64,000 nucleotides of DNA from Burkholderia sp. BCC1644 (GCF_902833225.1 NZ_CADFEI010000001.1:310001-374000), one strand, 5' to 3'; shown: positions 8,902-17,967, counted from the stretch's first letter. Numbers and translations: made by a program. Notes: generated from the letters alone by a model not told the origin.

Positions 8902-9372
8902 ATGAACACGTCATCGTCCCCCTCCGACGCGCTCCCGCTTGCCGGTCTCGCCGGCGAACTCCGCATCTCGGTCAGCAAGCTGATGCGGCGCATGCGGGAG
9001 CAGGCCCATCCGAACGACCTCACTTCGTCGCAGAAATCGGTGCTGTTGCGGCTCGACCGCGACGGCCCGGCGACGGTGTCGGCGCTGGCCCGTGCCGAAA
9101 GCGTGCGCCCGCAGTCGATGCGCGTGACGGTCGCGACGCTCGAGGCGCTCGGCGCCGTCAGCGGCGCGCCCGATCCGACCGACGGCCGCCAGACGCTGAT
9201 CGCGCTCACGCCCGGTTTCCGCAAGGTGCTGCAGGCCAACCGTGCGGCCAAGGACGACTGGCTGTTCCGTGCGCTGCACGCGCAGTTGTCGGAAGCGGAG
9301 CAGGCCGAGCTTGCGGCGGCCGTGAAGCTGCTGCAGCGGCTTGCCGAATTCCAGGATCCCGCCCGCCCGTGA
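8902..9372 (+). CDS. MarR-family transcription regulator
   Basis: A 156-residue winged-helix regulator of the MarR family. Helix-turn-helix residues lie about 50-100 (TVSALARAESVRPQSMRVTVATLEALG), followed by the beta wing with the conserved DPTDGRQ. The ATG at 8902 sits just after an operator-like set of palindromes; an in-frame ATG at 8854 would place the operator inside the gene and is disfavoured. The next two genes (a small membrane protein and an MFS exporter) follow closely, the classic layout of a MarR repressor controlling efflux of the compound it senses. Confidence 0.9.
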   Translation: MNTSSSPSDALPLAGLAGELRISVSKLMRRMREQAHPNDLTSSQKSVLLRLDRDGPATVSALARAESVRPQSMRVTVATLEALGAVSGAPDPTDGRQTLIALTPGFRKVLQANRAAKDDWLFRALHAQLSEAEQAELAAAVKLLQRLAEFQDPARP

Positions 9373-9409
9373 ACCGCATCGACCCGCACGCCGAAAGGAC
9401 CGCCTGACC

Positions 9410-9745
9410 ATGAACCTCCCGCATCTCGTGTCGTACTTCTTCGGCGGCGCATTTCTCGCGAACGTCGTGCCGCATCTCGTCAGCGGGTTGCGCGGTGAGC
9501 CGTTCCAGACGCCGTTCGCGAATCCGCCCGGACGCGGGTTGTCGTCGTCCACCGTGAATGTCGTGTGGGGCGTCGCGAACCTCGTGATGGCTTACGTGCT
9601 GGTGTGCCGGGTCGGGGATTTCGACCTCCGGGTCACGGCCGATGCGGCGGCGCTCGGTCTCGGCATCCTCGCGCTCGGCCTGTTCCTCGCGCGGCGCTTC
9701 GGCGAGCTGCACGGCGGCAACGAGCCCGACCGGGAGCGGCCATGA
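9410..9745 (+). CDS. Small inner-membrane protein
   Basis: A 111-residue protein with hydrophobic stretches around residues 5-25, 45-65 and 75-97 that look like three membrane segments, and a polar C-terminus. I do not recognise a named family. GAAAGGA at 9393 supports the ATG at 9410. It sits between marR and the MFS exporter and its stop codon overlaps the exporter start (ATGA at 9742-9745), so translation of the two is probably coupled. A role accessory to the exporter is an inference from position only. Confidence 0.75.
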   Translation: MNLPHLVSYFFGGAFLANVVPHLVSGLRGEPFQTPFANPPGRGLSSSTVNVVWGVANLVMAYVLVCRVGDFDLRVTADAAALGLGILALGLFLARRFGELHGGNEPDRERP

Positions 9746-10998
9746 GCGTACCGGCGGCAGGCGTGTTTCGTTCCCTTCGCAGTTTCAACTATCGCGTGTG
9801 GGCAATCGGTTCGTTGGTGTCGAACATCGGCACCTGGGTCCAGCGCACCGCGCAGGACTGGCTCGTGCTCACGCAGCTCACGCACCACGACGCATCGGCC
9901 GTCGGCACCGTGATGGCGCTGCAGTTCGGGCCGCAGCTGCTGCTGTTGCCGTGGACCGGCTACGCAGCCGACCGCTTCGACCAGCGCAAGCTGCTGATGA
10001 CGACGCAGGCGCTGATGGGCGTGCTGGCGCTGGCGCTCGGCGCGCTGACGGTCGCGGGCGTCGCGCGGCTCGAGCATGTCTACGTGTTCGCGTTCCTGTT
10101 CGGCTGCGCGGCAGCGTTCGACGCACCCGTGCGGCAGACCTTCGTCGCGGAACTGGTCGGCGATCGCGAACTCGCGAATGCCGTCGCGCTCAATTCGACG
10201 TCGTTCAACGCCGCGCGGATGATCGGCCCGGCGGCGGCGGGTTTCATGATCGCGTCGGTCGGCACCGGCTGGGCGTTCGTCGCCAACGGGCTCAGTTTCT
10301 TCGCGGTGCTGGTGTCGCTGTTGCTGCTCCGGGAGGACGAACTGCGCGCGAACCTGCGGGCGGGCCGCTCGCGCGGTGGCCTGCTCGACGGCTTCCGCTA
10401 CGTGTGGCGGCGCGAGGACCTGAAGGCGATCCTCGTGATGCTGTTCCTGATCGGCACGTTCGGGCTCAATTTCCAGCTGTTCATCTCGACGATGGCCGCC
10501 AGCGTGTTTCACGTCGATGCGCGCGGGTTCGGTTTCCTGTCGTCGATGATGGCCGTCGGCACGGTGTCGGGCGCGCTGCTTGCGGCCCGCCGCGAGCAGC
10601 CGCGCTTCCGGCATCTGTGGTTCGGCGCGGCGCTGTTCGGGCTCGGCTGCACGTTCGCCGCGCTGGCGCCGAGCTACTGGCTGTTCGCCGCCGCGCTCGT
10701 GCTGACCGGGATCGCCGCGATCACCTTCATGAATTCGACCAACAGCCTGATGCAACTGTCCACCGAGCCGGCGATGCGCGGCCGCGTGATGGCGCTGCGC
10801 CTCGCGGTCGCGCTCGGCGGCACGCCGATCGGCGCGCCGGTGGCCGGCTGGGTCGCGAACCATCTCGGCCCGCGCTGGGCGCTCGGCGTCGGCGCGGCGT
10901 CCGGTTTTGCCGCGGCGCTCGTCGCCACGCATTTCGTGAAGCGCAGCCGCGCGCAAGCGCAAGCCGACGGCGCGCTCGACCGATACGACGGCGTGTGA
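9742..10998 (+). CDS. MFS exporter (MFS_3 / EntS-like)
   Basis: A 418-residue major facilitator protein of the drug and siderophore exporter type. The N-terminus (FRSLRSFNYRVWAIGSLVSNIGTWVQRTAQDWLVL) is the signature of the MFS_3 group that includes the enterobactin exporter EntS. Twelve hydrophobic segments can be traced, with the loop motif ADRFDQRKLL near residue 75. The start ATG overlaps the stop of the preceding gene by 4 bases. Given the MarR gene in the same operon, export of a toxic aromatic or drug-like compound is a reasonable inference. Confidence 0.88.
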   Translation: MSVPAAGVFRSLRSFNYRVWAIGSLVSNIGTWVQRTAQDWLVLTQLTHHDASAVGTVMALQFGPQLLLLPWTGYAADRFDQRKLLMTTQALMGVLALALGALTVAGVARLEHVYVFAFLFGCAAAFDAPVRQTFVAELVGDRELANAVALNSTSFNAARMIGPAAAGFMIASVGTGWAFVANGLSFFAVLVSLLLLREDELRANLRAGRSRGGLLDGFRYVWRREDLKAILVMLFLIGTFGLNFQLFISTMAASVFHVDARGFGFLSSMMAVGTVSGALLAARREQPRFRHLWFGAALFGLGCTFAALAPSYWLFAAALVLTGIAAITFMNSTNSLMQLSTEPAMRGRVMALRLAVALGGTPIGAPVAGWVANHLGPRWALGVGAASGFAAALVATHFVKRSRAQAQADGALDRYDGV

Positions 10999-11080
10999 GC
11001 GGGTGACCGGGCGGGGCGCTGATACAGCCGCCGAGCTTGTCCGTCCCGCAACCGCTTGCATGCTGCGGCACCGCGCACCG

Positions 11081-11150
11081 CACACCGCACACCGCACACC
11101 GCACACCGCACACCGCACACCGCACACCGCACACCGCACACCGCACACCG
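11081..11150. repeat. Heptanucleotide tandem array, (CACACCG)x10
   Basis: Ten perfect, uninterrupted copies of CACACCG fill 11081-11150, with a degenerate partial copy (GCACCG) just before. The array sits in the 178-base gap between the stop of the MFS exporter and the stop of the convergent LysR gene. Because 7 is not a multiple of 3 it reads open in several frames, but I see no gene using it. Such an array should vary in copy number by slippage. Confidence 0.95.
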
Positions 11151-11176
11151 GGAGCCGGATGCTTCGCGAGCGGCGG

Positions 11177-12130
11177 CTACCCAGCCGGCCGCGCCGCCGT
11201 CGCATGCGCGGCTTCCAGACACGACTGGAACAGCAGCGCGGCCCGCGACGGCCGCGGCGAGCGCCGCAGCAGGCTCACGAACCGGCACCGGTAATTGAAC
11301 CGGTGCGGCGCGATCGGCTGCATCAGCCCCTTGTTTTCGAAACTTTCCGCGTAGTGATCGGGCAGGAAGCCGAGATAGCGGCCGGACAGGATCAGCGTCG
11401 CGATCGACTCCTGGTCCGACGCGGTCGCGCTGCGCGTGAGCTTCGCGCGGTGGCTCAACTCCATGTTCGGCGAATGGAAGCCGAGCCCGGCGAACGCGTG
11501 GTTGCGGATCGTCGTCCACGTGAGCTTGCCGTGCGGCGCATCGAAGAGCGGATGCTGGCGGCCGCAGTAGAGCAGCATCCGTTCGTCGAACAGCTCCGAA
11601 TACTCGAGGCTGCCCGAGTTGCGGTGCGCGGGAATGATCCCGACCTGATAACTGCCGTCGATGATTCCGCGCTCGACCTCGTTGATCGACGCGACGTGCA
11701 GGTTCAGCGCGACGTCCGGCGCTTCGTCGGCGAACTGGCGGATCGCGTCGCCGAGCCGCGCATGCGCGTTGGTGGCCGTCTTGTCGAACACTGCGATGTG
11801 CAGTTCTCCGCCCATTTTGTCGTGAATGCCGTCGATCCTGCTGCGAAACGCTTCCATCGACGCGAGCAGGCGCAGCGTTTCCTCATAGACCGTCTGGCCT
11901 TCCGGCGTCAGCGTGAAGCCCGCGCGGCCGCGCCGGCACAGCACGAGGCCGAGGCGCGTTTCGAGATCCTTCACGTGCCGGCTGATCGTCGAGATGCCGA
12001 TATTCAGTTCCAGTTCGGCCGCCGCCATCCCTCCGCACTGCACGACACCCTTGAAGACCCGCAGCAGGCGGAGATCCATGTCGCTGAGCTGCCCGAGCAA
12101 CGCACGGCTCTTCGGTTTCTTTGCTTGCAT
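11177..12130 (-). CDS. LysR-type regulator (BauR-like)
   Basis: A 317-residue LysR-family regulator. The N-terminal helix-turn-helix lies about residues 18-75 (LRLLRVFKGVVQCGGMAAAELELNIGISTISRHVKDLE), followed by the effector-binding domain. It is divergent from the beta-alanine aminotransferase and semialdehyde dehydrogenase genes. That matches the Pseudomonas bauR-bauA-bauC arrangement, in which the LysR protein activates beta-alanine catabolism. The ATG at 12130 is preferred; an in-frame ATG at 12148 would overlap the dyad operator. The 3' end faces the heptanucleotide array. Confidence 0.88.
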   Translation of the reverse strand: MQAKKPKSRALLGQLSDMDLRLLRVFKGVVQCGGMAAAELELNIGISTISRHVKDLETRLGLVLCRRGRAGFTLTPEGQTVYEETLRLLASMEAFRSRIDGIHDKMGGELHIAVFDKTATNAHARLGDAIRQFADEAPDVALNLHVASINEVERGIIDGSYQVGIIPAHRNSGSLEYSELFDERMLLYCGRQHPLFDAPHGKLTWTTIRNHAFAGLGFHSPNMELSHRAKLTRSATASDQESIATLILSGRYLGFLPDHYAESFENKGLMQPIAPHRFNYRCRFVSLLRRSPRPSRAALLFQSCLEAAHATAARPAG

Positions 12131-12147
12131 GGTTGAGCAAGTGAACA

Positions 12148-12166
12148 TTGATATTGCGATATTCAA
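12148..12166. promoter_or_regulatory. Dyad in the divergent promoter, candidate LysR site
   Basis: TTGATATTGCGATATTCAA is an imperfect dyad centred 27 bases from the LysR start, in an AT-rich stretch between the two divergent genes. Its location fits the recognition site of an autoregulated LysR activator of the aminotransferase operon. Confidence 0.5.
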
Positions 12167-12235
12167 AAGACTAATTGGCGTCCCGACAATGTGCAACATC
12201 AACACAAGGAGGAGGGGCGCGCCGCGCCGACCGAC

Positions 12236-13591
12236 ATGACCGACATCACCACCGCCCAGCAGGACGATACGAACCTCCGCACCGACGCCGCGTGGCTCGA
12301 CGCGCACTGGATGCCGTTCACGGCCAACCGCCAGTTCAAGGCCGATCCGCGCATGATCGTGTCGGGCAAGGGCGCGTATTACACGGATGGCGAAGGCCGC
12401 AAGATTTTCGACGGCCTGTCGGGCCTCTGGTGCACGGGCCTCGGTCACGGCCGCACGGAAATCGTCGAAGCCGTGAGCCGCCAGGTCGCGCAGCTCGACT
12501 ACGCGCCGGCATTCCAGTTCGGCCACCCGAAATCGTTCGAACTCGCGAACAGGATCAAGGACCTGACGCCGGCCGGCCTCGACTACGTGTTCTTCACGGG
12601 ATCGGGTTCGGAAGCGGCCGATACGTCGCTGAAGCTGGCCCGCGCGTACTGGCGTGCGAAGGGCAAGGGCACGAAGACGCGCCTGATCGGCCGCGAGAAG
12701 GGTTATCACGGCGTGAACTTCGGCGGCATCTCGGTCGGCGGGATCGGGCCGAATCGCAAGCTGTTCGGCCAGGGTCTCGACGCCGATTTCCTGCCGCACA
12801 CCCAACTCGCCGAGAACAAGTTCTCGCGCGGGATGCCCGAGCACGGCGCCGAGCTGGCCGACCGCCTGCTCGAACTGATCGCGCTGCACGACGCGTCGAA
12901 CATCGCGGCCGTGATCGTCGAGCCGTTCTCCGGCTCGGCGGGCGTGGTCGTGCCGCCGAAGGGCTATCTGAAGCGCCTGCGCGACATCTGTACCGCGCAC
13001 GACATCCTGCTGATTTTCGACGAGGTCATCACGGGCTTCGGCCGTGCCGGCGCGATGACGGGCGCCGATGCGTTCGGCGTGGTGCCGGACATCATGAACT
13101 TCGCGAAGCAGGTGACGAACGGCGTGCAGCCGCTCGGCGGCGTGATCGCGACGAAGGAGATCTACGAGACGTTCATGGCCGCGGGCGGCCCCGAGTACAT
13201 GCTCGAGTTCCCGCACGGCTACACGTATTCGGCGCACCCGGTCGCGTGCGCGGCCGGCGTCGCGGCGCTCGACCTGCTGGTGAAGGAAGACGCGGTGGGC
13301 CGCGTGCGCGATCTCGCGCCGCATTTCGAGGCGGCCGTGCACGGGCTGAAGGGCCAGCGCCACATTACCGACATCCGCAACTACGGGCTGGCTGCCGGCC
13401 TGACGATCGCGGCGCTGCCGGGCGAGCCCGCACGGCGCCCGTACGAGATCGCGATGCGCTGCTGGGCGAAGGGTTTCTACGTGCGCTATGGCGGCGACAC
13501 GATCCAGCTCGCGCCCCCGTTCATCTCGGAGAAGCGCGAGATCGACAACCTGGTCAACGCGCTGTCCGACGCGCTGAACGAAGTGGACTGA
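12236..13591 (+). CDS. aptA: Omega-amino acid (beta-alanine):pyruvate aminotransferase
   Basis: A 451-residue class III aminotransferase that transfers the amino group of beta-alanine or other omega-amino acids to pyruvate, giving malonate semialdehyde and alanine. The PLP-binding lysine is Lys291 (NFAKQVTNG), with the preceding FDEVITGFGR carrying the PLP-ring aspartate. The length fits the Pseudomonas BauA/OAPT family. The start is not certain: a strong AAGGAGGAGG at 12206-12215 lies about 20 bases before the ATG at 12236, further than usual, and an in-frame GTG at 12191 precedes it. The gene is followed after 48 bases by mmsA, which takes the semialdehyde product onward. Confidence 0.92.
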   Translation: MTDITTAQQDDTNLRTDAAWLDAHWMPFTANRQFKADPRMIVSGKGAYYTDGEGRKIFDGLSGLWCTGLGHGRTEIVEAVSRQVAQLDYAPAFQFGHPKSFELANRIKDLTPAGLDYVFFTGSGSEAADTSLKLARAYWRAKGKGTKTRLIGREKGYHGVNFGGISVGGIGPNRKLFGQGLDADFLPHTQLAENKFSRGMPEHGAELADRLLELIALHDASNIAAVIVEPFSGSAGVVVPPKGYLKRLRDICTAHDILLIFDEVITGFGRAGAMTGADAFGVVPDIMNFAKQVTNGVQPLGGVIATKEIYETFMAAGGPEYMLEFPHGYTYSAHPVACAAGVAALDLLVKEDAVGRVRDLAPHFEAAVHGLKGQRHITDIRNYGLAAGLTIAALPGEPARRPYEIAMRCWAKGFYVRYGGDTIQLAPPFISEKREIDNLVNALSDALNEVD

Positions 13592-13639
13592 GCCGCCGCT
13601 CGTCCCCGCGATAACCGAATTCACGAAAGAGCCTCAACG

Positions 13640-15157
13640 ATGAAACACGACAGCAATGTGACCTCCACCATCGGCCACCTGATCGACGGCAAGCGCGTCG
13701 ACGGCGGCAGCCGCGTCCAGCCGGTGTTCGACCCGGCCACCGGCGAATCGAACAAGAGCGTCGCGCTCGCCGACAAGCTGACCGTCGAAGCCGCGATCGC
13801 GTCCGCGCAGGCCGCGTTCCCGGCGTGGCGCAACACGCCGCCGCTGAAGCGCGCCCGCGTGATGAGCCGCTTCAAGACGCTGCTCGAAGAGCACGCCGAC
13901 GAGCTGTGCGCGCTGATCACGGCCGAGCACGGCAAGGTGCTCGCCGATGCGATGGGCGAACTGCAGCGCGGGATCGAGAACGTCGAATACGCGACCTACG
14001 TGCCCGAGCTGCTGAAGGGCGAGCACAGCAAGAACGTCGGCCCCGCGATCGATTCGTGGAGCGAGTTCCAGGCGCTCGGCGTCGCCGCCGGCATCACGCC
14101 GTTCAACTTCCCGGTGATGGTGCCGCTGTGGATGTGGCCGATGGCCGTCGCCTGCGGCAACACGTTCGTGCTGAAGCCGTCCGAGCGCACGCCGTCGTCG
14201 ACGCTGCGCATGGCCGAGCTTGCGCTCGAAGCCGGCCTGCCGCCGGGCGTGCTGAACGTCGTGAACGGCGACAAGGAAGCGGTCGACACGATCCTGACCG
14301 ATCCGCGCGTGAAGGCCGTGAGCTTCGTCGGCTCGACGCCGATCGCCGAATACATCTATTCGACCGGCTGCGCGCACGGCAAGCGCGTGCAGGCGCTCGG
14401 CGGCGCGAAGAACTTCGCGGTCGTGATGCCGGACGCCGATATCGGCAATGCGGTGAACGCGCTGATGGGCGCCGCGTACGGCTCGTGCGGCGAGCGCTGC
14501 ATGGCGATTCCGCTGGTCGTCGCGATCGGTGACGAGACGGGCGACAAGGTCGTCGCGGGGCTGAAGGCCGAGATCGAGAAGATGAAGGTCGGCCCGGGCA
14601 ACGGCGCAGGCGTCGACATGGGCCCGCTCGTCACGCAGCAGCATTTCGAGAAGGTGACGGGTTTCGTCGAAGCCGGCGTGGAAGCCGGTGCGACGCTCGT
14701 CGTCGACGGCCGCAGCGTGAAAGTCGACGGCCACGACGGCGGCTACTACCTCGGCCCGTGCCTGTTCGACAACGTGAAGCCCGGCATGCCGATCTACCAG
14801 CACGAGATCTTCGGGCCCGTGCTCGGCGTGATCCGCCTGAAGTCGCTCGACGAAGCGATGGCGCTGATCGACGCGCACGAGTACGGCAACGGCACGTGCC
14901 TGTTCACGCGCGACGGCGAGGCCGCACGCTACTTCGGCGACAACATCCAGATCGGCATGGTCGGCATCAATGTGCCGCTGCCGGTGCCGGTTGCGTACCA
15001 CTCGTTCGGCGGCTGGAAGCGTTCGCTGTTCGGCGACCTGCACGCGTACGGCCCGGACGCCGTGCGGTTCTACACGAAGCGCAAGACGATCACGCAGCGC
15101 TGGCCGTCGGCCGGCGTGCGTGAAGGGACGGTGTTCAGCTTCCCGTCGAGCCGCTGA
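13640..15157 (+). CDS. mmsA: Methylmalonate-semialdehyde dehydrogenase, CoA-acylating
   Basis: A 505-residue aldehyde dehydrogenase of the MmsA type, oxidising malonate or methylmalonate semialdehyde to acetyl-CoA or propionyl-CoA with NAD+ and CoA and release of CO2. The active-site Cys287 lies in SCGERCMA, which is the MmsA signature rather than that of ordinary ALDHs; the cofactor-binding FVGSTP segment is upstream. The gene starts 48 bases after the aminotransferase gene on the same strand and is followed by a strong terminator, so the two form a beta-alanine catabolic operon (compare bauC of Pseudomonas). Confidence 0.93.
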   Translation: MKHDSNVTSTIGHLIDGKRVDGGSRVQPVFDPATGESNKSVALADKLTVEAAIASAQAAFPAWRNTPPLKRARVMSRFKTLLEEHADELCALITAEHGKVLADAMGELQRGIENVEYATYVPELLKGEHSKNVGPAIDSWSEFQALGVAAGITPFNFPVMVPLWMWPMAVACGNTFVLKPSERTPSSTLRMAELALEAGLPPGVLNVVNGDKEAVDTILTDPRVKAVSFVGSTPIAEYIYSTGCAHGKRVQALGGAKNFAVVMPDADIGNAVNALMGAAYGSCGERCMAIPLVVAIGDETGDKVVAGLKAEIEKMKVGPGNGAGVDMGPLVTQQHFEKVTGFVEAGVEAGATLVVDGRSVKVDGHDGGYYLGPCLFDNVKPGMPIYQHEIFGPVLGVIRLKSLDEAMALIDAHEYGNGTCLFTRDGEAARYFGDNIQIGMVGINVPLPVPVAYHSFGGWKRSLFGDLHAYGPDAVRFYTKRKTITQRWPSAGVREGTVFSFPSSR

Positions 15158-15229
15158 CGCGCTGCCTGGCTGCATGCGTCGCCCGCCAGGCGGCGGACGA
15201 TGCAACGCGGCCGGCGAGATTGCGAACAG

Positions 15230-15263
15230 GCCCGCCCGGATCGACGATCCGGGCGGGCTTTTT
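15230..15263 (+). terminator. Rho-independent terminator of the aptA-mmsA operon
   Basis: A perfect 13-base stem (GCCCGCCCGGATC with GATCCGGGCGGGC) around a 3-base loop at 15230-15258 is followed directly by TTTTT. It lies 73 bases after the mmsA stop. Confidence 0.9.
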
Positions 15264-15303
15264 CATGTCCGCGCGGCGGACGCCGAGGACGGTGGAACGA
15301 TGC

Positions 15304-15678
15304 TTACGGCGTGACCACGTGCCACATGTCCTTGAAGTTGTCGCCGTTGCGATCGCCCTGTTTCATGTCCTTCGAGAAGAAGTACAGCGGCTTGCCCTTG
15401 TACGCCCATTGCGGGCTTCCGTCGTCGCGCTTGACGATCGTGTAGGGCCCGACCGGAACGTCGGTCGCACTGGCCTTGTAGGGTGGCCAGAAGGATTCGC
15501 ACTGGCCCGAGCACGCGCTGGTGCCGGCGTTGGCCTTGTCCTTGTCGAACGTATAGACGGTCATCCCGTTCGCGGCGACGAGCGCACCGTTTTCGACTTT
15601 CGTGATCGAGCCTTGAGCCGACGCCGTAGCGGATGCAATGGCGAGCAGGGTGGAGCTGACGAGCAGCGCGGCTTTCAT
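15304..15678 (-). CDS. Secreted protein with COG4315-type repeats
   Basis: A 124-residue secreted protein. A Sec signal peptide is clear (MKAALLVSSTLLAIASATASAQ, cleavage after ASA). The mature part holds two copies of the 'secreted repeat of unknown function': GMTVYTFDKDK...CSGQCESFWPP and GKPLYFFSKDMKQGDRNGDNFKDMWHVV. Such proteins are periplasmic or surface lipoprotein-like with unknown role. AGGAGG stands just before the ATG at 15678. It faces the mmsA terminator and appears to be a single-gene unit. Confidence 0.85.
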   Translation of the reverse strand: MKAALLVSSTLLAIASATASAQGSITKVENGALVAANGMTVYTFDKDKANAGTSACSGQCESFWPPYKASATDVPVGPYTIVKRDDGSPQWAYKGKPLYFFSKDMKQGDRNGDNFKDMWHVVTP

Positions 15679-15969
15679 GAGGGCCTCCTGTAATCCGGTG
15701 GGCGGCCGCGATCGCGCACGGGCGAGCGTGCGCCAGGATCGCGATGAATGGTGCCGGAACGCGGTGCCGTCGCCGCCGGTGCGAGCGACGCAGGGTCGAA
15801 TGGCGGCGAACGGAGCGCTCCATTCACGATAGGCGGTTTTTGGCGGGGCTGCGAGAACATCGGGGGCGCATCGGCCGCGTCTGCGTCACGCAATAGGGGG
15901 CGATCGCCGCCATGCTCCGCTTCGGTAATCGACATCCGTCCCCGCTTGTGCGCCGCGCGTGCCCGTGCG

Positions 15970-16905
15970 TCAGCGCCTCGCGCGATTGGTCAGCGCGACG
16001 CCTGCGATCACGAGTGCGCCGCCGGCCAGCATCGACGGCGACAGCGGTTCGCCGAGCAGTGCGACCGACAGCAGCACGCCGAACACGGGCACCAGGTTGG
16101 TGAACACGGCCGCGCGGGCCGGCCCGAGTTCGCGGATCCCCTGCGAATACCAGACGAATGCGACCACCGTGCCGATCGCGCCGAGATAGAGCATCGACGC
16201 GATGGCCTGCCACGTCAGTGGCGTGCCGCCGCTCGCAGACGAGCCGAACAGGTGCGCGACGATCAGCAGTGCGAGGCCCCACAGCGCCGCATACGTCGTG
16301 GCCGCGAGCGGCGACAGCCCATTGAGCGCGCGCCGGCCGATCACCGTATAGGCGGCCCAGCTCAGCACCGCGCACAGCATGAAGCGTTCGCCGGCGCCGA
16401 ACGTGTTGCCGAGATCGGTCAGCACGCGCAGCAGGTCGCCGCGGCTGATCACGACGAGCGCACCGAACAGCGCGACGGCGATGCCGGCCCAGCGCGACAG
16501 CGACAGGCGTTCCCCGCGCACGACGATCGACAGCAGCACGGCGGTGGCGACCGGATTCAGCGCGACGAACAGCGCGGTGCGTCCGGCCGGCATTCGCGCG
16601 AGCGCCGCGAAAAAGCACACGTTGTACAGGAAGATGCCGGTCGCGCCGAGGCCGAAGGTCGTCACGATCTGGCGGCCGCTCAGTTTCGGCAGGCCGCCTT
16701 CGATCCTCCACGTCAGCACGACCAGCATCAGCGCGGCGATCGCGAAGCGGCCGGTGGCCGCCGAGGTCGCGGACATCGTCGCGGCGAGGATCCGGCCTGC
16801 GATGAACGTCCCGCCCCAGAACAGCGCGACGAGCGTGAGCTTCACGTAGATGGCCGCGTGCGGCCGGGTGGCGACGATGGCGGCGGGTGGGGCGGGAGCG
16901 TTCAT
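15970..16905 (-). CDS. EamA-family DMT transporter
   Basis: A 311-residue inner-membrane protein with ten hydrophobic segments arranged as two EamA repeats (about residues 20-150 and 165-300), the drug/metabolite transporter fold of RhaT- and YdcZ-like permeases. Typical features are FWGGTFIAGR in the first helix and PVFGVLLSVALLGEPLSPSMLAGGALVIAG at the end of the second repeat. The substrate is unknown; members export amino acids or metabolites. The ATG at 16905 begins MNAPAPP. It lies downstream of, and on the same strand as, an AEC transporter and LysR gene but is separated from them by 129 bases. Confidence 0.88.
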   Translation of the reverse strand: MNAPAPPAAIVATRPHAAIYVKLTLVALFWGGTFIAGRILAATMSATSAATGRFAIAALMLVVLTWRIEGGLPKLSGRQIVTTFGLGATGIFLYNVCFFAALARMPAGRTALFVALNPVATAVLLSIVVRGERLSLSRWAGIAVALFGALVVISRGDLLRVLTDLGNTFGAGERFMLCAVLSWAAYTVIGRRALNGLSPLAATTYAALWGLALLIVAHLFGSSASGGTPLTWQAIASMLYLGAIGTVVAFVWYSQGIRELGPARAAVFTNLVPVFGVLLSVALLGEPLSPSMLAGGALVIAGVALTNRARR

Positions 16906-17034
16906 GTGAGGTGGGTTCTCGAAAGGAAAGCGCGTGCGGCCATGCGTGCGCAACCGCGCGCGGCTGGCAATGCCGGGCCGACAGAAGGCCGGGCTGCAGG
17001 CTGATTCAGCGGGATGGGACCGGGCGCGGCGCCG

Positions 17035-17967
17035 TCAGCGAAACGCGGGCGCCGACGCGAGCGCGGTCAGCACGACCGGCATCGCGAGTGCCGCGGCGAT
17101 CGTCTGGAACGCGGTGATGCCGGCCATCAGCGGCGCATCGCCGCCGAGCTGGCGCGCCATGATGTACGACGCCGACGACGTCGGCAGCGCCTGGAACAGC
17201 AGCGCGACCGTCAGCGCCGCGTCGCCGAGCCCGACTGCGCGACCGGCCGCGAGCGTGAGGAGCGGCATCGCCAGGAACTTGAACGCCGACGCGACGCACA
17301 CGGGCCGCAGCCACGCCCGCGCCGCATCGAATTTCAGCGCCGCGCCGACGCACAGCAGGCCGAGCGGCATCGACGCAGCGCCGAGCGCGCGCACGGCCGG
17401 CTCGACGGCCGCCGGGAACGCGACGCCGCCGGCCTGCATCGCGATCCCGAGTACGCACGCGACGACGAGCGGGTTCGACAGGATCTGCCGGGCGAGCGCG
17501 CCCGCGCCGAGCCGCATGTCGCCATAGCGCGCGAATACCAGCACGCACATCAGGTTGACGGTCGGAACGATCGCCGCGACGCACACGGCCGCGAGCGCGA
17601 TGCCTTTTGCGCCGAACAGCCCGGCGGCCAGCGCGGTGCCGACATAGTTGTTGAAGCGCACGGCGCCCTGGAACACCGACGTGAAGCCGGCGCCGTCGAC
17701 CCGCACGAACGGGCGGACCAGCAGGAGAAGCGCCGCGGCGAGTGCGGTCGAACCGACCAGCGCTGCCGCGAGCGGTAAAACGGGCAGCGATTGCAGCCGC
17801 GCGTTCGCGAGGCCGTCCGCGAACAGCGCGGGCAGCAGCACGTAGTAGCACAGCCGCTCGGCCTGCGGCCAGAACGCGTCGGCGATGAAGCCCGTGCGCC
17901 GCAGGCCGTGACCGAACGCGACCAGCAGCGCGACCGGCGCCAGCGCGAGCAGGATCGGGCCGATCAT
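17035..17967 (-). CDS. AEC-family transporter (auxin efflux carrier type)
   Basis: A 310-residue permease of the AEC family with about ten membrane segments in two halves. Bacterial members such as MdcF and MleP carry malonate, malate or other organic acids. The N-terminus (MIGPILLALAPVALLVAFGHGLRR) and the C-terminal half (FQALPTSSASYIMARQLGGDAPLMAGITAFQT) are characteristic. GAAGG precedes the ATG at 17967. A LysR gene ends 152 bases upstream on the same strand, and a LysR-type box lies between them at 18098-18112. Confidence 0.88.
   Translation of the reverse strand: MIGPILLALAPVALLVAFGHGLRRTGFIADAFWPQAERLCYYVLLPALFADGLANARLQSLPVLPLAAALVGSTALAAALLLLVRPFVRVDGAGFTSVFQGAVRFNNYVGTALAAGLFGAKGIALAAVCVAAIVPTVNLMCVLVFARYGDMRLGAGALARQILSNPLVVACVLGIAMQAGGVAFPAAVEPAVRALGAASMPLGLLCVGAALKFDAARAWLRPVCVASAFKFLAMPLLTLAAGRAVGLGDAALTVALLFQALPTSSASYIMARQLGGDAPLMAGITAFQTIAAALAMPVVLTALASAPAFR

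Noticed and set aside
11081..11150. CRISPR array
   Set aside because: Units are 7 bases with no spacers and no cas genes; it is a simple tandem repeat.
12189..12239. Leader peptide gene of aptA
   Set aside because: The 16-codon frame overlaps the aptA ATG, but it has no ribosome site of its own and no run of relevant codons; kept only as a question in the findings.
11177..13624. An 815-codon open frame on the minus strand running across the aptA gene
   Set aside because: Only its last 317 codons match LysR; the rest is antisense to aptA and gives an Arg/His-rich translation without any domain, the usual by-product of high third-position GC.
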